Below are positions 41,901-51,549 of a stretch of 64,000 nt of DNA, in pieces. The stretch lies in the NCBI GenBank assembly GCA_963820545.1, contig CAWGAJ010000001.1, positions 2,232,001 to 2,296,000 of the forward strand, written 5' to 3'. Every line of letters starts with the position of its first letter. The first letter of the stretch is position 1. The notes under the pieces were generated by a model. The model was given only the letters and a program-made list of their open reading frames with translations, made no database searches and was not told the DNA's origin. The position numbers were made by a program, and so were the translations under genes. The stretch is from CAWGAJ01 sp963820545 (GTDB lineage Bacteria > Planctomycetota > Planctomycetia > Pirellulales > Thermoguttaceae).

Positions 41901-43250
41901 TCAAGATGCAACGGCAATAAGATCATAGTCTTTGAATGCCACAATTTCGGCTGGCACAATTTGGCCTGGTTTTAAATTTGTCCCAGTTACGTATATTACC
42001 CCGTCTATTTCGGGGGCATCGGCATAACTACGGCCAATATAGGCGTTCGCTTCACCGGGTATATAACTATCAATAATGACCTCCATTGATCGGCCGACCT
42101 GTGCCTTATTCCAGCCAAAGGCGATGTCTTGTTGGACGGCCAGGATCTGGTTGCGCCGGGCGTTTTTTACTTCTTCCGGCAATTTTCCCGCCAGTTCCGC
42201 CGCCGGCGTTCCCGGCTCATCGCAATAGACAAACGCCCCCAGGCGCTGGAATCGCTGCCGGCGAATAAAATCGAGCAATTCCTGGAATTGTTCTTCGGTT
42301 TCGCCGGGAAATCCGGCGATCACCGTGGTGCGCAGCACCAGCGAATCGATCCGCTCGCGAAGCCGGCAAATCAGTTGTTCTGTTTGCGACCGAGTAACGC
42401 AGCGCCTCATACGGTGCAGGATTTCATCGTTGATGTGCTGCAAAGGGAGGTCGAGATAGGGCAAAACTTTCTTTGCCCGGGCGATGGCGGCGATCAATTC
42501 GTCGGTGATGTGTAAAGGATAAAGATACATCAACCGGATCCAGGCCAGGCCGTCCAGATCGTCCAAGCGGCGCAACAATTCGGCCAATTTTGGTTCACCA
42601 TACAAGTCGATGCCGTAATAACTGGTGTCCTGCGCCACGAGGATCAGTTCCTTGACGCCGTCGGCGGCCAATTCTTCGGCCTCGGAGAGGATTTGTTCGA
42701 TGGATTTGCTGACGTAAGGGCCGCGAATCCGGGGAATAGTACAAAAACCGCACTGGCGATTGCAGCCTTCGGCGATTTTTAAGAAAGCCAAATGCCGCAG
42801 CGTAAGGCGCAGACGAGGGGTATCGTCTAAAGGCCGCGCGGGGGCGGGCGGGAAGAACGTGCGCTGTTCGGCAAGGCCGTGGCAGACGTGATCCAGGGCG
42901 GCGACAATCTCGTCGCGGCCGAATACGCCGAGGAGTTGGTCGATTTGCGGACATTTTTCCAGCAGCTTGTCTTGATCCATCTCGGCCAGGCAGCCGGTGA
43001 CAATTATGCCGCGAATCCGCCCCTGTTTTTTCAACTCGATCATCTCCGCGATGACCTGCTGCGATTCTTCCCGGGCGTCGGCGATAAATCCGCAGGTGTT
43101 AATCACCACAAAATCCGCGGCCGCAGGGTCCTTGACCAAGCGATAGCCGTCCAAACGCAACAGGCCAGCCATGCGCTCCGCGTCGACCAGGTTCTTTGGG
43201 CAGCCAAGACTGATCAGGGCGTAATCGCCTTTGGAATGTTTTTTTGACAC
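41901..43250 (-). CDS. rimO: ribosomal protein S12 methylthiotransferase RimO
   Basis: 449 residues. The N-terminal methylthiotransferase domain has the cluster cysteines in SLGCPKN, NTCGFIADAREES and VTGCLAE. The radical SAM motif is CNRQCGFC, in EGCNRQCGFCTIPRIRGPYV. A C-terminal TRAM domain ends it. RimO adds a methylthio group to a conserved Asp of ribosomal protein S12 using two [4Fe-4S] clusters. DAREES is diagnostic of RimO rather than MiaB. The frame is intact. Confidence 0.96.
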   Translation of the reverse strand: MSKKHSKGDYALISLGCPKNLVDAERMAGLLRLDGYRLVKDPAAADFVVINTCGFIADAREESQQVIAEMIELKKQGRIRGIIVTGCLAEMDQDKLLEKCPQIDQLLGVFGRDEIVAALDHVCHGLAEQRTFFPPAPARPLDDTPRLRLTLRHLAFLKIAEGCNRQCGFCTIPRIRGPYVSKSIEQILSEAEELAADGVKELILVAQDTSYYGIDLYGEPKLAELLRRLDDLDGLAWIRLMYLYPLHITDELIAAIARAKKVLPYLDLPLQHINDEILHRMRRCVTRSQTEQLICRLRERIDSLVLRTTVIAGFPGETEEQFQELLDFIRRQRFQRLGAFVYCDEPGTPAAELAGKLPEEVKNARRNQILAVQQDIAFGWNKAQVGRSMEVIIDSYIPGEANAYIGRSYADAPEIDGVIYVTGTNLKPGQIVPAEIVAFKDYDLIAVAS

Positions 43251-43309
43251 GGCGGGACAAGAGAATTTTTATGGGGGAGGGGACAAAAGAAGCGTGGTAT
43301 AAATGGAGG

Positions 43310-44728
43310 CTAATGAAGAAACAATTGAAACACTCCCCAGATCAGCAACACCGCGATCACCAGCACCAACGGCGTAAAGATCAGGAACAACAAGGGACTG
43401 AGAATCCGCATCCAATCGTGGGCGGCGGGAATTTGCATTTCCTCCGAAGATTCCTGCTCGTTTAATAAATCCAGCAGCGTCACCACGCTTTTGGAACTGC
43501 TGTCGTGGCTTTCGCTAATCTGGGGCAATTCGGGGAAATCGACCTTGGTTTCGGTGAGATAAAGGGATTTATCTTGCCCGGACGTTTCGGTCCGCTCCGC
43601 AACAACACTGCGGCGGAATGCAAAAGGGGGCGGACCATGGCGTTTTGGTTGGGCGTATTCGCCCAATGCTCCTGTGGGGGCGTCGGCCAAGGGACCGCCC
43701 GGCAACCAGGGCTTCAGGCGTTCTTTCACCGCAGCGGCCGAAGGCATGCGCTGGGCCGGATCTTTGGCCATCATATCGGCCATCGTGTCGAGAAAGTCGG
43801 CGGTTAAACAGGGATTTAACAAGCGCGGATCCAACGGGCGTAGTTCGCAATGGGCCCGGGCTTTATCGGCCGTGGTGCCGCCGGGAAAAGGCACCTTGCC
43901 TGTGACAATGTAATACAACGTGCATCCCAAGGCATAAATGTCCCAGCCGGGAGTGGGATTCCAGGGACTTTGCACCTGATCTGGCGAAAGGTAATCGGCC
44001 GTGCCCACAATCTTGCCGTAGCGCGGATCGTTTTCGGCAGTGGCCTCTAAAGGACCGGCCAGGCCCAGGTCGGAAAGTTTCGCCTCGCCTTCCGGGGTCA
44101 CCAGCACGTTGCCGGGCTTCACATCGCGATGGATAATACCCTTGTTATGAGCGTGTTCCAATCCGTCCGCCACTTGATAAATGATATTAGCCGCGGCGGT
44201 TATTCTTAGCGGTCCCACATTGCGAACCAGTTTGCGCAGGTCCACACCGGGCACATATTCGGTAACCAGGTAATGAACGTTGCCGTCTTGTCCGGCGTCG
44301 AGGGCGGCGACCAATTTGGGGTGATTCATACTGGTCAGGGCGTGGATTTCCCGGGTGAAATTGGCGATCGCCTCGGGAGTACACTTGTCGCGTGGCAGAA
44401 CTTTGACCGCCACAAAGGGGCCGACTTTATTTTCCTGGGCCTTGAAAACCTGCCCCATGCCGCCTTTGCCTATCGAATCGACTATCCAATAATTGCCTAA
44501 ATTGAACTTTGTGCGGCCGTCGAGCAGTTGTTTTGCTTGCCAGGCGTTGAGGACCCCCATCTCCACTAACCGATTAGCTAATTGGAGATCGGTGGGTGGG
44601 GCATTGGCATCGGTCACGTCGCCTTGAGACCAGCGCACGCCGGCCCGGGCCTCGTCGAGCTCCTTTTCCGTGAGCAGACCGCTGGCCAATGTACATTGCT
44701 CGAAAAGAGATCTTTCTATCGTACTCAT
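43310..44728 (-). CDS. membrane-anchored Ser/Thr protein kinase (PknB-like)
   Basis: 472 residues. A planctomycete-type N-terminal helical region (1-75) precedes the kinase domain: Gly-loop IGKGGMGQVF (87-96), ATP Lys109, HRDVKPGN (200-207) and DLG at 220-222 instead of the usual DFG. The catalytic residues are otherwise intact. A low-complexity linker leads to one C-terminal transmembrane helix (about 445-468), so the kinase faces the cytoplasm as a tail-anchored protein. No PASTA or sensor domain follows. Its substrate is unknown; it is flanked by rimO and an RluA-type gene. Confidence 0.93.
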   Translation of the reverse strand: MSTIERSLFEQCTLASGLLTEKELDEARAGVRWSQGDVTDANAPPTDLQLANRLVEMGVLNAWQAKQLLDGRTKFNLGNYWIVDSIGKGGMGQVFKAQENKVGPFVAVKVLPRDKCTPEAIANFTREIHALTSMNHPKLVAALDAGQDGNVHYLVTEYVPGVDLRKLVRNVGPLRITAAANIIYQVADGLEHAHNKGIIHRDVKPGNVLVTPEGEAKLSDLGLAGPLEATAENDPRYGKIVGTADYLSPDQVQSPWNPTPGWDIYALGCTLYYIVTGKVPFPGGTTADKARAHCELRPLDPRLLNPCLTADFLDTMADMMAKDPAQRMPSAAAVKERLKPWLPGGPLADAPTGALGEYAQPKRHGPPPFAFRRSVVAERTETSGQDKSLYLTETKVDFPELPQISESHDSSSKSVVTLLDLLNEQESSEEMQIPAAHDWMRILSPLLFLIFTPLVLVIAVLLIWGVFQLFLH

Positions 44729-44791
44729 AAAGAACAGCCCTACTTCTACCTGATTCTACCATAACCTTGCGGGGGCCATGTGGCAAGCTGA

Positions 44792-45478
44792 TCAAAAAGA
44801 CTCGCTCACGCCATAATGTCGCCAAATACCGGGCAACGGGGCTTCTAAGACAATTTTGACACCTTTTACGGGATGTGTTATCACCAGCCGCCGGGAGTGT
44901 AAGGCGATCCCGGCAGGAAATTTTTGGCTGCCGCCGTATTTTATATCGCCTAGAATCGGATGACCGTGATGGGCAAATTGCAGGCGAATTTGATGTTTTC
45001 GGCCGGTCTGGGGAATTATTTCCATCAAAGAATGCCCGCGGATTATCTTCAATCTGCGATAAGTCAGTTTGGCAATCCTGGCCCCCGCAGATGCGGCCTT
45101 GAGAATGTTCATGCGGCGGCGGCGTTCATCTTTGCCGAGGTAATCCACTAAGGCCCCTGTCGCAGGCCGCAGAATTCCCGCGACCAGCGCCCAATAAGTC
45201 TTTTCCACGGCATGAGTGCGAAACTGCGCGGCCAATCGTGCGGCGGCCTTGGAAGTTCGGGCAAAGAGCACCACCCCGGTCACCGGTGAATCCAAACGGC
45301 TCACCACGCCCAGGTACGCGTTGCCGGGTTTGTGATAGCGGCGTTTGATATAATCTTTAGCCAGCGCGTGCAATGTGGGTTTGTGGTGCGCGGCGCCCAT
45401 CGTGGCCAACCCGGCCGGCTTTGCCACCGCCAGCAAGTGATTGTCTTCGTACAGAATATCTAGTTTTATACTGGACAT
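44792..45478 (-). CDS. RluA-family pseudouridine synthase
   Basis: 228 residues. It opens with DILYEDNHLLAVAKPAGLAT and carries the catalytic-Asp motif as SRLDSPVTGVVLFA (HRLDxxTSG in most members; here Ser replaces His), then KTYWALVAG and LMEIIPQTGRKHQIRLQFA. No N-terminal S4 domain is present. It isomerises a uridine in ribosomal or transfer RNA; the precise site cannot be read from sequence. Single gene, 60 bases downstream of the kinase start. Confidence 0.92.
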   Translation of the reverse strand: MSSIKLDILYEDNHLLAVAKPAGLATMGAAHHKPTLHALAKDYIKRRYHKPGNAYLGVVSRLDSPVTGVVLFARTSKAAARLAAQFRTHAVEKTYWALVAGILRPATGALVDYLGKDERRRRMNILKAASAGARIAKLTYRRLKIIRGHSLMEIIPQTGRKHQIRLQFAHHGHPILGDIKYGGSQKFPAGIALHSRRLVITHPVKGVKIVLEAPLPGIWRHYGVSESF

Positions 45479-45568
45479 TGAGATGGTCAGTTTGCATAAA
45501 CCGGAAAGTACAGCCTATCTAGTCCCGAGAAAAGGTCAAGTAGGTCCGGCATAGCGTGTCTCACCTAG

Positions 45569-45603
45569 TTGACTTACACAAAGATATGTGTTATCATTTG
45601 TGT
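45569..45603 (+). promoter_or_regulatory. sigma70-type promoter with overlapping operator of the vapBC operon
   Basis: -35 TTGACT (45569-45574), 17-base spacer, -10 TATCAT (45592-45597). The inverted repeat ACACAAA (45576-45582) / TTTGTGT (45597-45603) covers the spacer and the -10 box, as expected for autorepression by a VapBC complex. Confidence 0.7.
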
Positions 45604-45618
45604 GGAAGGAGATATAAC

Positions 45619-45816
45619 ATGGCAACAAATTTGGCATTAGACGACAAATTAATCATTCGAGCACAAAAAGCAGGATGCCATCGGACTAAAAAAGAAGCCG
45701 TGACCGCGGCATTGAAAGAATATATTGCCCATAAAAAACAGCAAGAACTTACCCAATTATTCGGCAGCGTTGATTTTGATCATAAATATGACTACAAAAA
45801 GGCCAGGAAGCGATGA
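45619..45816 (+). CDS. vapB: type II antitoxin, VapB family
   Basis: 65 residues from ATG 45619, chosen for the AAGGAGAT site before it. MATNLALDDKLIIRAQKAG is a ribbon-helix-helix-like DNA-binding start (VapB type), then HRTKKEAVTAALKEYIA and a basic toxin-neutralising tail (KYDYKKARKR). It binds and blocks the VapC toxin and represses its own promoter, where a matching inverted repeat is visible. It overlaps vapC by four bases (ATGA). Confidence 0.9.
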   Translation: MATNLALDDKLIIRAQKAGCHRTKKEAVTAALKEYIAHKKQQELTQLFGSVDFDHKYDYKKARKR

Positions 45817-46208
45817 AAATCCTGGTCGATACCTGTGTATGGTCTGCGGTCTTGCGCCATAAAAATCCCCATCGAGAATTGACAAAGAGATTGAAAGATT
45901 TTATCGCCGACGGGAGAGTGTCCATTATAGGCCCCATCAGGCAAGAACTCCTTTCAGGGATACCCAACACAAAACAATTCAACCAACTCAAAGGGTTGCT
46001 TTCCCCCTTCGAAGATATTCCTCTGAGAGCGGAGCATTTCATAAAAGCCGCTGAATTTGCCAATCTATGCCGAAGCAAAGGCATTCAAGGCTCGACGATT
46101 GATTTCTTAATCTGTTCAGTGGCTTATTTAGAAAATCTCATCATTTTTACAACCGACAATGATTTTGAAAACTATAAAAAGTATTTGCCAATAAAAACAC
46201 TAATCTAG
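45813..46208 (+). CDS. vapC: type II toxin, PIN-domain ribonuclease VapC
   Basis: 131 residues. The PIN acidic residues are in place: MKILVDTCVW (Asp6), IRQELLSG (Glu45), TIDFLICSVA (Asp97) and TTDNDFENY (Asp115/Asp117). VapC cuts RNA, in known cases initiator tRNA or 23S rRNA, and halts growth when freed from VapB. The pair is more AT-rich than its neighbours, in keeping with horizontal transfer. The maf gene starts eight bases after its stop. Confidence 0.92.
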   Translation: MKILVDTCVWSAVLRHKNPHRELTKRLKDFIADGRVSIIGPIRQELLSGIPNTKQFNQLKGLLSPFEDIPLRAEHFIKAAEFANLCRSKGIQGSTIDFLICSVAYLENLIIFTTDNDFENYKKYLPIKTLI

Positions 46209-46215
46209 TTAATTT

Positions 46216-46809
46216 ATGATATCGCCTTCAGCAAAACTTATTCTTGCCAGCCGGTCGCCGCGTCGCCGGCAATTGCTGCGCGAGGCCGGCTATCGGTTTG
46301 AGGTTTGTCTTCCCTCGGAAGAGGCTGAATGCGGACTATGTAGCGAAGAAAATCCTCTGCAATTGGTTACCCGGCTTGCGTATCAAAAGGCAGCCGATGT
46401 CGCCCAGCGGGTCGGGGAAGGCGTCGTCATAAGCTGCGACACGGTGGTTGAGTGCAACGGGCAGATTTTGGGCAAGCCGTCGGATGAAGGTCACGCCCGA
46501 AAAATGCTGCAACTCCTTAGCGGCCGAGAACATCGCGTATATAGCGGTTTGTGCCTTTGGAAAATTCCCCCTGGGCAAGCGCAGATCCGTGTGGCCATGA
46601 CCACGCTCCGCATGGATCCGCTTTCCGCCGGGCAACTCGAAGCTTATCTTGGCGGCGGACAATGGGAAGGCAAGGCCGGCGCGTTCGGCTACCAAGACGG
46701 CCTGAATTGGGTTCACATTCTCGAAGGAAGCGAGACGAACGTTGTGGGATTGCCGCTGGAACTGCTGGCGGAAATGCTGGCGCAGATTCCAGCGGATGCT
46801 TCGGATTAA
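46216..46809 (+). CDS. maf: Maf-family nucleotide pyrophosphatase (septum-formation inhibitor homologue)
   Basis: 197 residues. It begins KLILASRSPRRRQLLREAG and has VVISCDTVVECNGQILGKP and GGQWEGKAGAFGYQDG, the three Maf blocks. Maf enzymes hydrolyse modified or canonical nucleoside triphosphates such as dTTP, UTP or m7GTP in the cytoplasm. It lies eight bases downstream of vapC and may share that transcript. It is convergent with the HU-like gene and shares a terminator. Confidence 0.93.
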   Translation: MISPSAKLILASRSPRRRQLLREAGYRFEVCLPSEEAECGLCSEENPLQLVTRLAYQKAADVAQRVGEGVVISCDTVVECNGQILGKPSDEGHARKMLQLLSGREHRVYSGLCLWKIPPGQAQIRVAMTTLRMDPLSAGQLEAYLGGGQWEGKAGAFGYQDGLNWVHILEGSETNVVGLPLELLAEMLAQIPADASD

Positions 46810-46892
46810 ATCCGTGGATCGAGGGGAATAAAGGCCGGATTATTATCCACCTGCCGAGTGACAAAAGGAGTCCGGCACATAATATCACAATT

Positions 46893-46934
46893 CCAAGCCG
46901 CTCGGCCTCGTTTTCTCGCGAGCGAGCGGCTTGG
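46893..46934. terminator. bidirectional terminator between maf and the HU-like gene
   Basis: CCAAGCCGCTCG (46893-46904) pairs perfectly with CGAGCGGCTTGG (46923-46934), an 18-base loop apart, in the gap of two convergent genes. No long T-run follows directly, so Rho-independence is not proven. Confidence 0.6.
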
Positions 46935-46963
46935 CTGAATTCATTTATAGTTGACCGGCTTTT

Positions 46964-47287
46964 TTAAAGGACCATGTCCTTCAAGGCGCGAAGTGCGCGA
47001 ACTTTTACCTTCACCGAGGCCGGCTTGGCCGGACGATCTTCCAATTGCTTGGTGAAGGGATTGAGCCAGTTCTTCATGGCCGGTCGGGCGGGAACTTTCT
47101 TCTTTTCAATCTTGATCAGACCGGGTAGAGAAAAAAGGCCTGATCCGCGACTGCCGAGACTCTTTTTGATTTCAGCGGTTAGCGCATCGAGCACCTCGGC
47201 TACCTTTTTCTTGGGCAGGTCGGTGGCAGTGGCGATGTTGCTGAGAATCTCGGTTTTTCCTGGGGCTTTCTTGGCTGCTTTGGCCAT
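46964..47287 (-). CDS. HU/IHF-like DNA-binding protein with Lys-rich N-terminus
   Basis: 107 residues from ATG 47287, preceded by GGAGGGAGAT. A Lys/Ala head (MAKAAKKAPGK) leads into an HU-like fold: TEILSNIATATDLPKKKVAEV, broken into two here as TEILSNIATATD and LPKKKVAEVLDALTAEI, then GLFSLPGLIKIEKKKVPARP in the arm region. The usual HU signature GFGxF is changed to RGSGLFSLPG, as in planctomycete and other divergent HU-like proteins. It should bend or coat DNA. Confidence 0.85.
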   Translation of the reverse strand: MAKAAKKAPGKTEILSNIATATDLPKKKVAEVLDALTAEIKKSLGSRGSGLFSLPGLIKIEKKKVPARPAMKNWLNPFTKQLEDRPAKPASVKVKVRALRALKDMVL

Positions 47288-47643
47288 AAATCTATCTCCC
47301 TCCATGTGTGGTTAATGGGAAAATTACTTGTCCGCTCGAATTTGTGGACATGATGATTAAAGTCGGTTTATCGAAAAATGCAACCCGTAAAATGGAAAAA
47401 ACCCGGGAAATTCCACAAAAAAATCATCCGGAAGGCCATTTTCCCCCGAAATTTCAGGTTTTTGTAGTTTTTCATTCTGGAAAAACTGCGTTTTTATAGC
47501 CAATCCGACCTAAAAAGACGCTCTTACGACTGATTTGAAAGCGAAATCTTGCCAACTCTTAATAAATCATCTAAGATATTAAGTAGCTTGAAGTTGCGCG
47601 ATCATTATCAACCAAGGCTAAAGCCCCAAAAAGGGAACCGTTT
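47288..47643. other. intergenic region, nothing recognised
   Basis: 356 bases, AT-rich, between two divergent genes; it should contain both promoters, but no clear hexamer pair, repeat or RNA was identified. Confidence 0.4.
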
Positions 47644-50600
47644 ATGCCTCCGAGGCACAGGAATATCCTCGCTTGTGCAGTTTTTTTGTCCGTGGGGCTT
47701 CTTTTATTGGCCTGTGGAACAGCAGTCGTCGGTCAAACTATTGTGCAAGTGCCGAGAAAAGCTGTTTTGGAGGGAAGACAAGGTGTAGTTGTTACACGCG
47801 TTATCACAACGCCTGCTCCCGCCTCTAATGAAGATCTGGCCGAAAACGTCTTTCTCCCTCCTGACCGCCGCACCCTGCAAAGATTTTTTCAGGCCAAAGA
47901 ACTGCTGGCCAAAGGGCGATATGGCGAAGCCGTGCAGAATTTAGGCGCCATCCTGGACGGTCCGGAAGACTACTTTTTCCAGCCCCAACAAGAACAACCG
48001 ATCCATCGCAGCCTCAAGGCCGAGGCGCAACGGCTGATCGGTCAAATGCCGCGCGAAGGAAGAGAATTATACGAGTTGCAATACGGCGCGAGAGCAAAAC
48101 ACCTCTTGGAAGAGGCGATCGCAGCGGGCGATGTCCAAAGGTTAGCCGAAGTTTCCCGGCGTTTTTTCCATACCCGGGCGGGTTACGAAGCCACGTTTTT
48201 GCTCGGCTTGTACCATCTAGATCACGGCCGACCATTGAGCGGAGCGTTAATCTTGCAACGGCTCATGGATTCACCCGTGGCGAGCGACCAATTCGAGCCG
48301 GCCCTCTCTCTAGCCATGGCCACCGGTTGGCTCCAGGCCGGCGTTCCGGAAAAGGCGCGTGAGGCGCTGCTGGCGTTGCGCGAGCGTCGGCCCCAAATGA
48401 CCTGGGAAATAGGCGCGGAAAAATTTGCTTTATTCAATGACAACAGCGCGGCGCTCGATTGGCTGAAGAAACTTGTCGGCCGCCAGCAGTCGTCGGAAAG
48501 CGCGGAGGCCGATCGTTGGCTGATGTTTCGCGGCAATCCGCAGCGCAACGCGATTTCCAGCGGCAGCGCGCCGCTTTTGAACTTATGTTGGCGCGTGCCT
48601 GCAACGGACGATCCCTTGATCGAGGAGGCGCTGGAACAAAACCGCCGCGGCAGTCTGGAACGAGGAGTTCCCGCGCTATGTGGTTTGTATCCGTTGCTGG
48701 TCGATGACGTGTTGTTGATGCGCACTTACAAGAACTTGCTGGCGGTGGATTTCAACACCGGCAAGCGATTGTGGGAAGTTCCGACGGACGATTCCCCGGA
48801 AAATAGCGCGGCCGCCGGCGACGTGGATATGAATCCGCAATCGTTTTTTTTGGCCGCCCTGCTGAGCCAACGCGTTTGGAACGACGCCACCTTCGGCACT
48901 TTAAGCAGCGATGGCAAACTGGTATTCGGCATCGAAGATGCGGGATCAGCGGTGGGGATGAGATCCATCGCCGTCGGCGCACGGCGCGTAATCAGTTTCA
49001 ACAACTCCCCCATGGGAGCAGCTTACAATCGGCTGGCAGCCTATGATATCCACAGCGGTAAACTCATCTGGCAGGCAGGCGGAGGTCCCAACGAGCCCGG
49101 AGTCCGCATTCCGGAAGCTTTCTTCCTTGGTCCGCCGCTGCCCTTGATGGGTAATTTGTACGTACTGGCGGACATGAAAGGCGAAATTCGGCTTTTGGCT
49201 TTGGAGGCCGCCAATGGAAATCTGTTGTGGTCGCAGCAATTGGCCGTGGTGGAACGGAGCATTCAACAAGATTTACAGCGCCGTTTGATGGGCATCTCAC
49301 CATCCTACGCCGACGGCATTCTCATTTGCCCCACTTCCAGCGGCGCGTTGGTGGCCGTGGAATTGGCCACGCGCTCGTTATTGTGGGGTTATCGTTATGG
49401 ACGCGACAACCCGGCCGATAATGCGCAGACGATACTAGTCACGCCGCTGGGCGAACTGAGACAGATGCCTAATCAGGTTCTCGACGGCAGCGTTTGTGTG
49501 GCCGAAGGTCGGATCGTGGCCACGCCCATGGACTCCGATTCGCTGCACTGCTTGAACCTGATCGACGGCGAACTGCGCTGGAAACACAAACTGAAAGACG
49601 AAATCTACGTGGCCTGCGTGCATCAAGATAAAGCGATCCTGGTGGGACGCCATCAGGTGCAGGCGATTCGCTTATCCGACGGCAAGCCGGCTTGGGACGG
49701 CCGGGTGGTTGCGCTGCCGGAGGGCGCCATGCCCAGCGGCCGAGGTTTTTATGCCGGCGACCGTTATTTCGTACCCCTTGATTCAGCGGAAGTGGCGGCG
49801 ATTGACTTAAGCGCAGGCAAATTGGATCACCTTTGCACGTCGCGCAAAGGCCAGGCGCCCGGCAATCTGGTCTGCTACAAAGGCCGGGTGATTTCGCAAA
49901 GCCCTGACGGCGTGGACGCCTTTTATCAAATCGACGCGGCCTTAAATCAAGCCCAGCGGCGCTTGGCCGCCAATCCCGCCGATGCCGACGGTTTATGTTT
50001 GCAGGGCGAGATTTTTCTGGACGCCGGCAAACGGGCAGAGGCCATCGATTGCTTCCGCCGTGCGTACGCCGCTAACGCCGATCCGCACAGCCGCGAACTA
50101 TTGCGGGAAACGCTGCTCGATGGCTTGCGCGAGGAGTTCGCCCGTTATCGGGAACACAGCACTGAAGTCGCGCAACTCTTGGAAGATCCCTCGCAACGGA
50201 CTACTTATCTTCGGCTGATGATCGCGGGATTGCAGCATTCCGGCGATTTGCCGGCCGCATTCGAGCATTGGCAGAAGTTATTCGATCTGGAAATCGACCA
50301 ACTGCATCTGGAAACGGTATCCAAGTCGCTAGCGGTGCGCTGCGACCGCTGGATGCAAGCCCAATTGGACTGCTTGCGCAGGGAGGCCAAGGGCGAAATC
50401 GCCGAGAAGATCGACGAGGGAATTCGCTCTCGATACCAAACGGCCGCGACCGTGAAATCGGTCGAAGCGCTGCAACGATTTCTGGATTATTTCGGCAACC
50501 AGCCGATCGCCGCCGAGGCCCGCGCCGAGTTATTTCGCAAACTTATCCAGTCCCGACGGCTGCTGGAAGCGGAAATGACGCTCTGGGGCGGCGCCTCCTT

Positions 50601-51549
50601 GTCGGATCCGGCAGCCCATGCCTCGGCCTTGGCGGAGATTGCCGAGATGTTTCGCGCGGCGGGGCTTAAGCAGCCCGCCGCCTCGACATACTCCTGGTTG
50701 CGCCAACGGTTCGGCAACGTGGTTTGCCGCGAGGGAAAAACCGCCGCAGAACTGGTCCAGGCCCTCCCCGGCGACGATGCAATCCGCCTCTTGCTCGACG
50801 AGAAAACATCCTGGCCCGTGGGCCAAGTGGACGTCGCCACGAATTCATCGAAGACCAACTTGATGAACACCTACGGGAATTTTGCCATAAAAATACAGGG
50901 TCTTCCCGGCCCCTACTTTGCCAATGTCAATTTGACGTTCGATCAAAATCGACGCTTGCTTTTGTGTTTCGACGCTTTGGGCAACAAGCTTTGGCAAATC
51001 ATTTTAATTCAGGATCAAGCGCAACGTCAGCAATATTTACAATATAATCCCGCCACCACGCACGTTCAGGCAATAGGCCACCTACTGCTTTTATCGATCA
51101 GCGGCCGCAAGTTTGCCATTGATACTCTCGGCGCCGACGAGAAGAATCCTCCCAAAATATTGTGGTCCGAATCGATGATGGATAAGACCGGCGACCTGGC
51201 CGGCGTCGATCCGTTATTTCTCCTCAAAGGACAGCTAGGAGGCATCCTGCAAATGCGGATGATGCAAACGTACAATCAAAACAATGAACAGGAACTGGCC
51301 ACGGCCGGATATATCTGCGTGCAGCATTCACGCAACCTGGTCGCGCTTGATCCGCTTAACGGATCAACGCTTTGGGCGCGTCAAGACATCCCGCCGGAGA
51401 GCACCTTGTTCGGCGACGAGGAGTATGTTTTCGTGCTTCCGCCCGATAAGACCGAAGCCTTGGTGCTGCGGGCTTTAGACGGAGAATTGCTCGGCGCCAG
51501 AAAGATCCCCCGCACCGAAGTTGATCTGGAACAAGCCGTGCGCAAGTAA
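47644..51549 (+). CDS. giant exported PQQ-like beta-propeller / TPR protein, N-terminal frame segment
   Basis: 1301 residues from ATG 47644. It begins with a signal peptide (cleavage near VVGQ). A TPR-like helical region follows (about 70-280), then beta-propeller blades of the PQQ/BamB type (about 300-760) with NLLAVDFNTGKRLWEVPTDD, AAYDIHSGKLIWQAGG and LEAANGNLLWSQQL. A second TPR region follows (about 770-1040) and a second propeller starts. The frame stops after EVDLEQAVRK; the next frame continues the propeller, so one base is missing at about 51546 and the whole protein would be about 1600 residues. It is likely an outer-membrane or periplasmic scaffold. It precedes the toroid and Bat-type genes. 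Confidence 0.85.
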   Translation: MPPRHRNILACAVFLSVGLLLLACGTAVVGQTIVQVPRKAVLEGRQGVVVTRVITTPAPASNEDLAENVFLPPDRRTLQRFFQAKELLAKGRYGEAVQNLGAILDGPEDYFFQPQQEQPIHRSLKAEAQRLIGQMPREGRELYELQYGARAKHLLEEAIAAGDVQRLAEVSRRFFHTRAGYEATFLLGLYHLDHGRPLSGALILQRLMDSPVASDQFEPALSLAMATGWLQAGVPEKAREALLALRERRPQMTWEIGAEKFALFNDNSAALDWLKKLVGRQQSSESAEADRWLMFRGNPQRNAISSGSAPLLNLCWRVPATDDPLIEEALEQNRRGSLERGVPALCGLYPLLVDDVLLMRTYKNLLAVDFNTGKRLWEVPTDDSPENSAAAGDVDMNPQSFFLAALLSQRVWNDATFGTLSSDGKLVFGIEDAGSAVGMRSIAVGARRVISFNNSPMGAAYNRLAAYDIHSGKLIWQAGGGPNEPGVRIPEAFFLGPPLPLMGNLYVLADMKGEIRLLALEAANGNLLWSQQLAVVERSIQQDLQRRLMGISPSYADGILICPTSSGALVAVELATRSLLWGYRYGRDNPADNAQTILVTPLGELRQMPNQVLDGSVCVAEGRIVATPMDSDSLHCLNLIDGELRWKHKLKDEIYVACVHQDKAILVGRHQVQAIRLSDGKPAWDGRVVALPEGAMPSGRGFYAGDRYFVPLDSAEVAAIDLSAGKLDHLCTSRKGQAPGNLVCYKGRVISQSPDGVDAFYQIDAALNQAQRRLAANPADADGLCLQGEIFLDAGKRAEAIDCFRRAYAANADPHSRELLRETLLDGLREEFARYREHSTEVAQLLEDPSQRTTYLRLMIAGLQHSGDLPAAFEHWQKLFDLEIDQLHLETVSKSLAVRCDRWMQAQLDCLRREAKGEIAEKIDEGIRSRYQTAATVKSVEALQRFLDYFGNQPIAAEARAELFRKLIQSRRLLEAEMTLWGGASLSDPAAHASALAEIAEMFRAAGLKQPAASTYSWLRQRFGNVVCREGKTAAELVQALPGDDAIRLLLDEKTSWPVGQVDVATNSSKTNLMNTYGNFAIKIQGLPGPYFANVNLTFDQNRRLLLCFDALGNKLWQIILIQDQAQRQQYLQYNPATTHVQAIGHLLLLSISGRKFAIDTLGADEKNPPKILWSESMMDKTGDLAGVDPLFLLKGQLGGILQMRMMQTYNQNNEQELATAGYICVQHSRNLVALDPLNGSTLWARQDIPPESTLFGDEEYVFVLPPDKTEALVLRALDGELLGARKIPRTEVDLEQAVRK

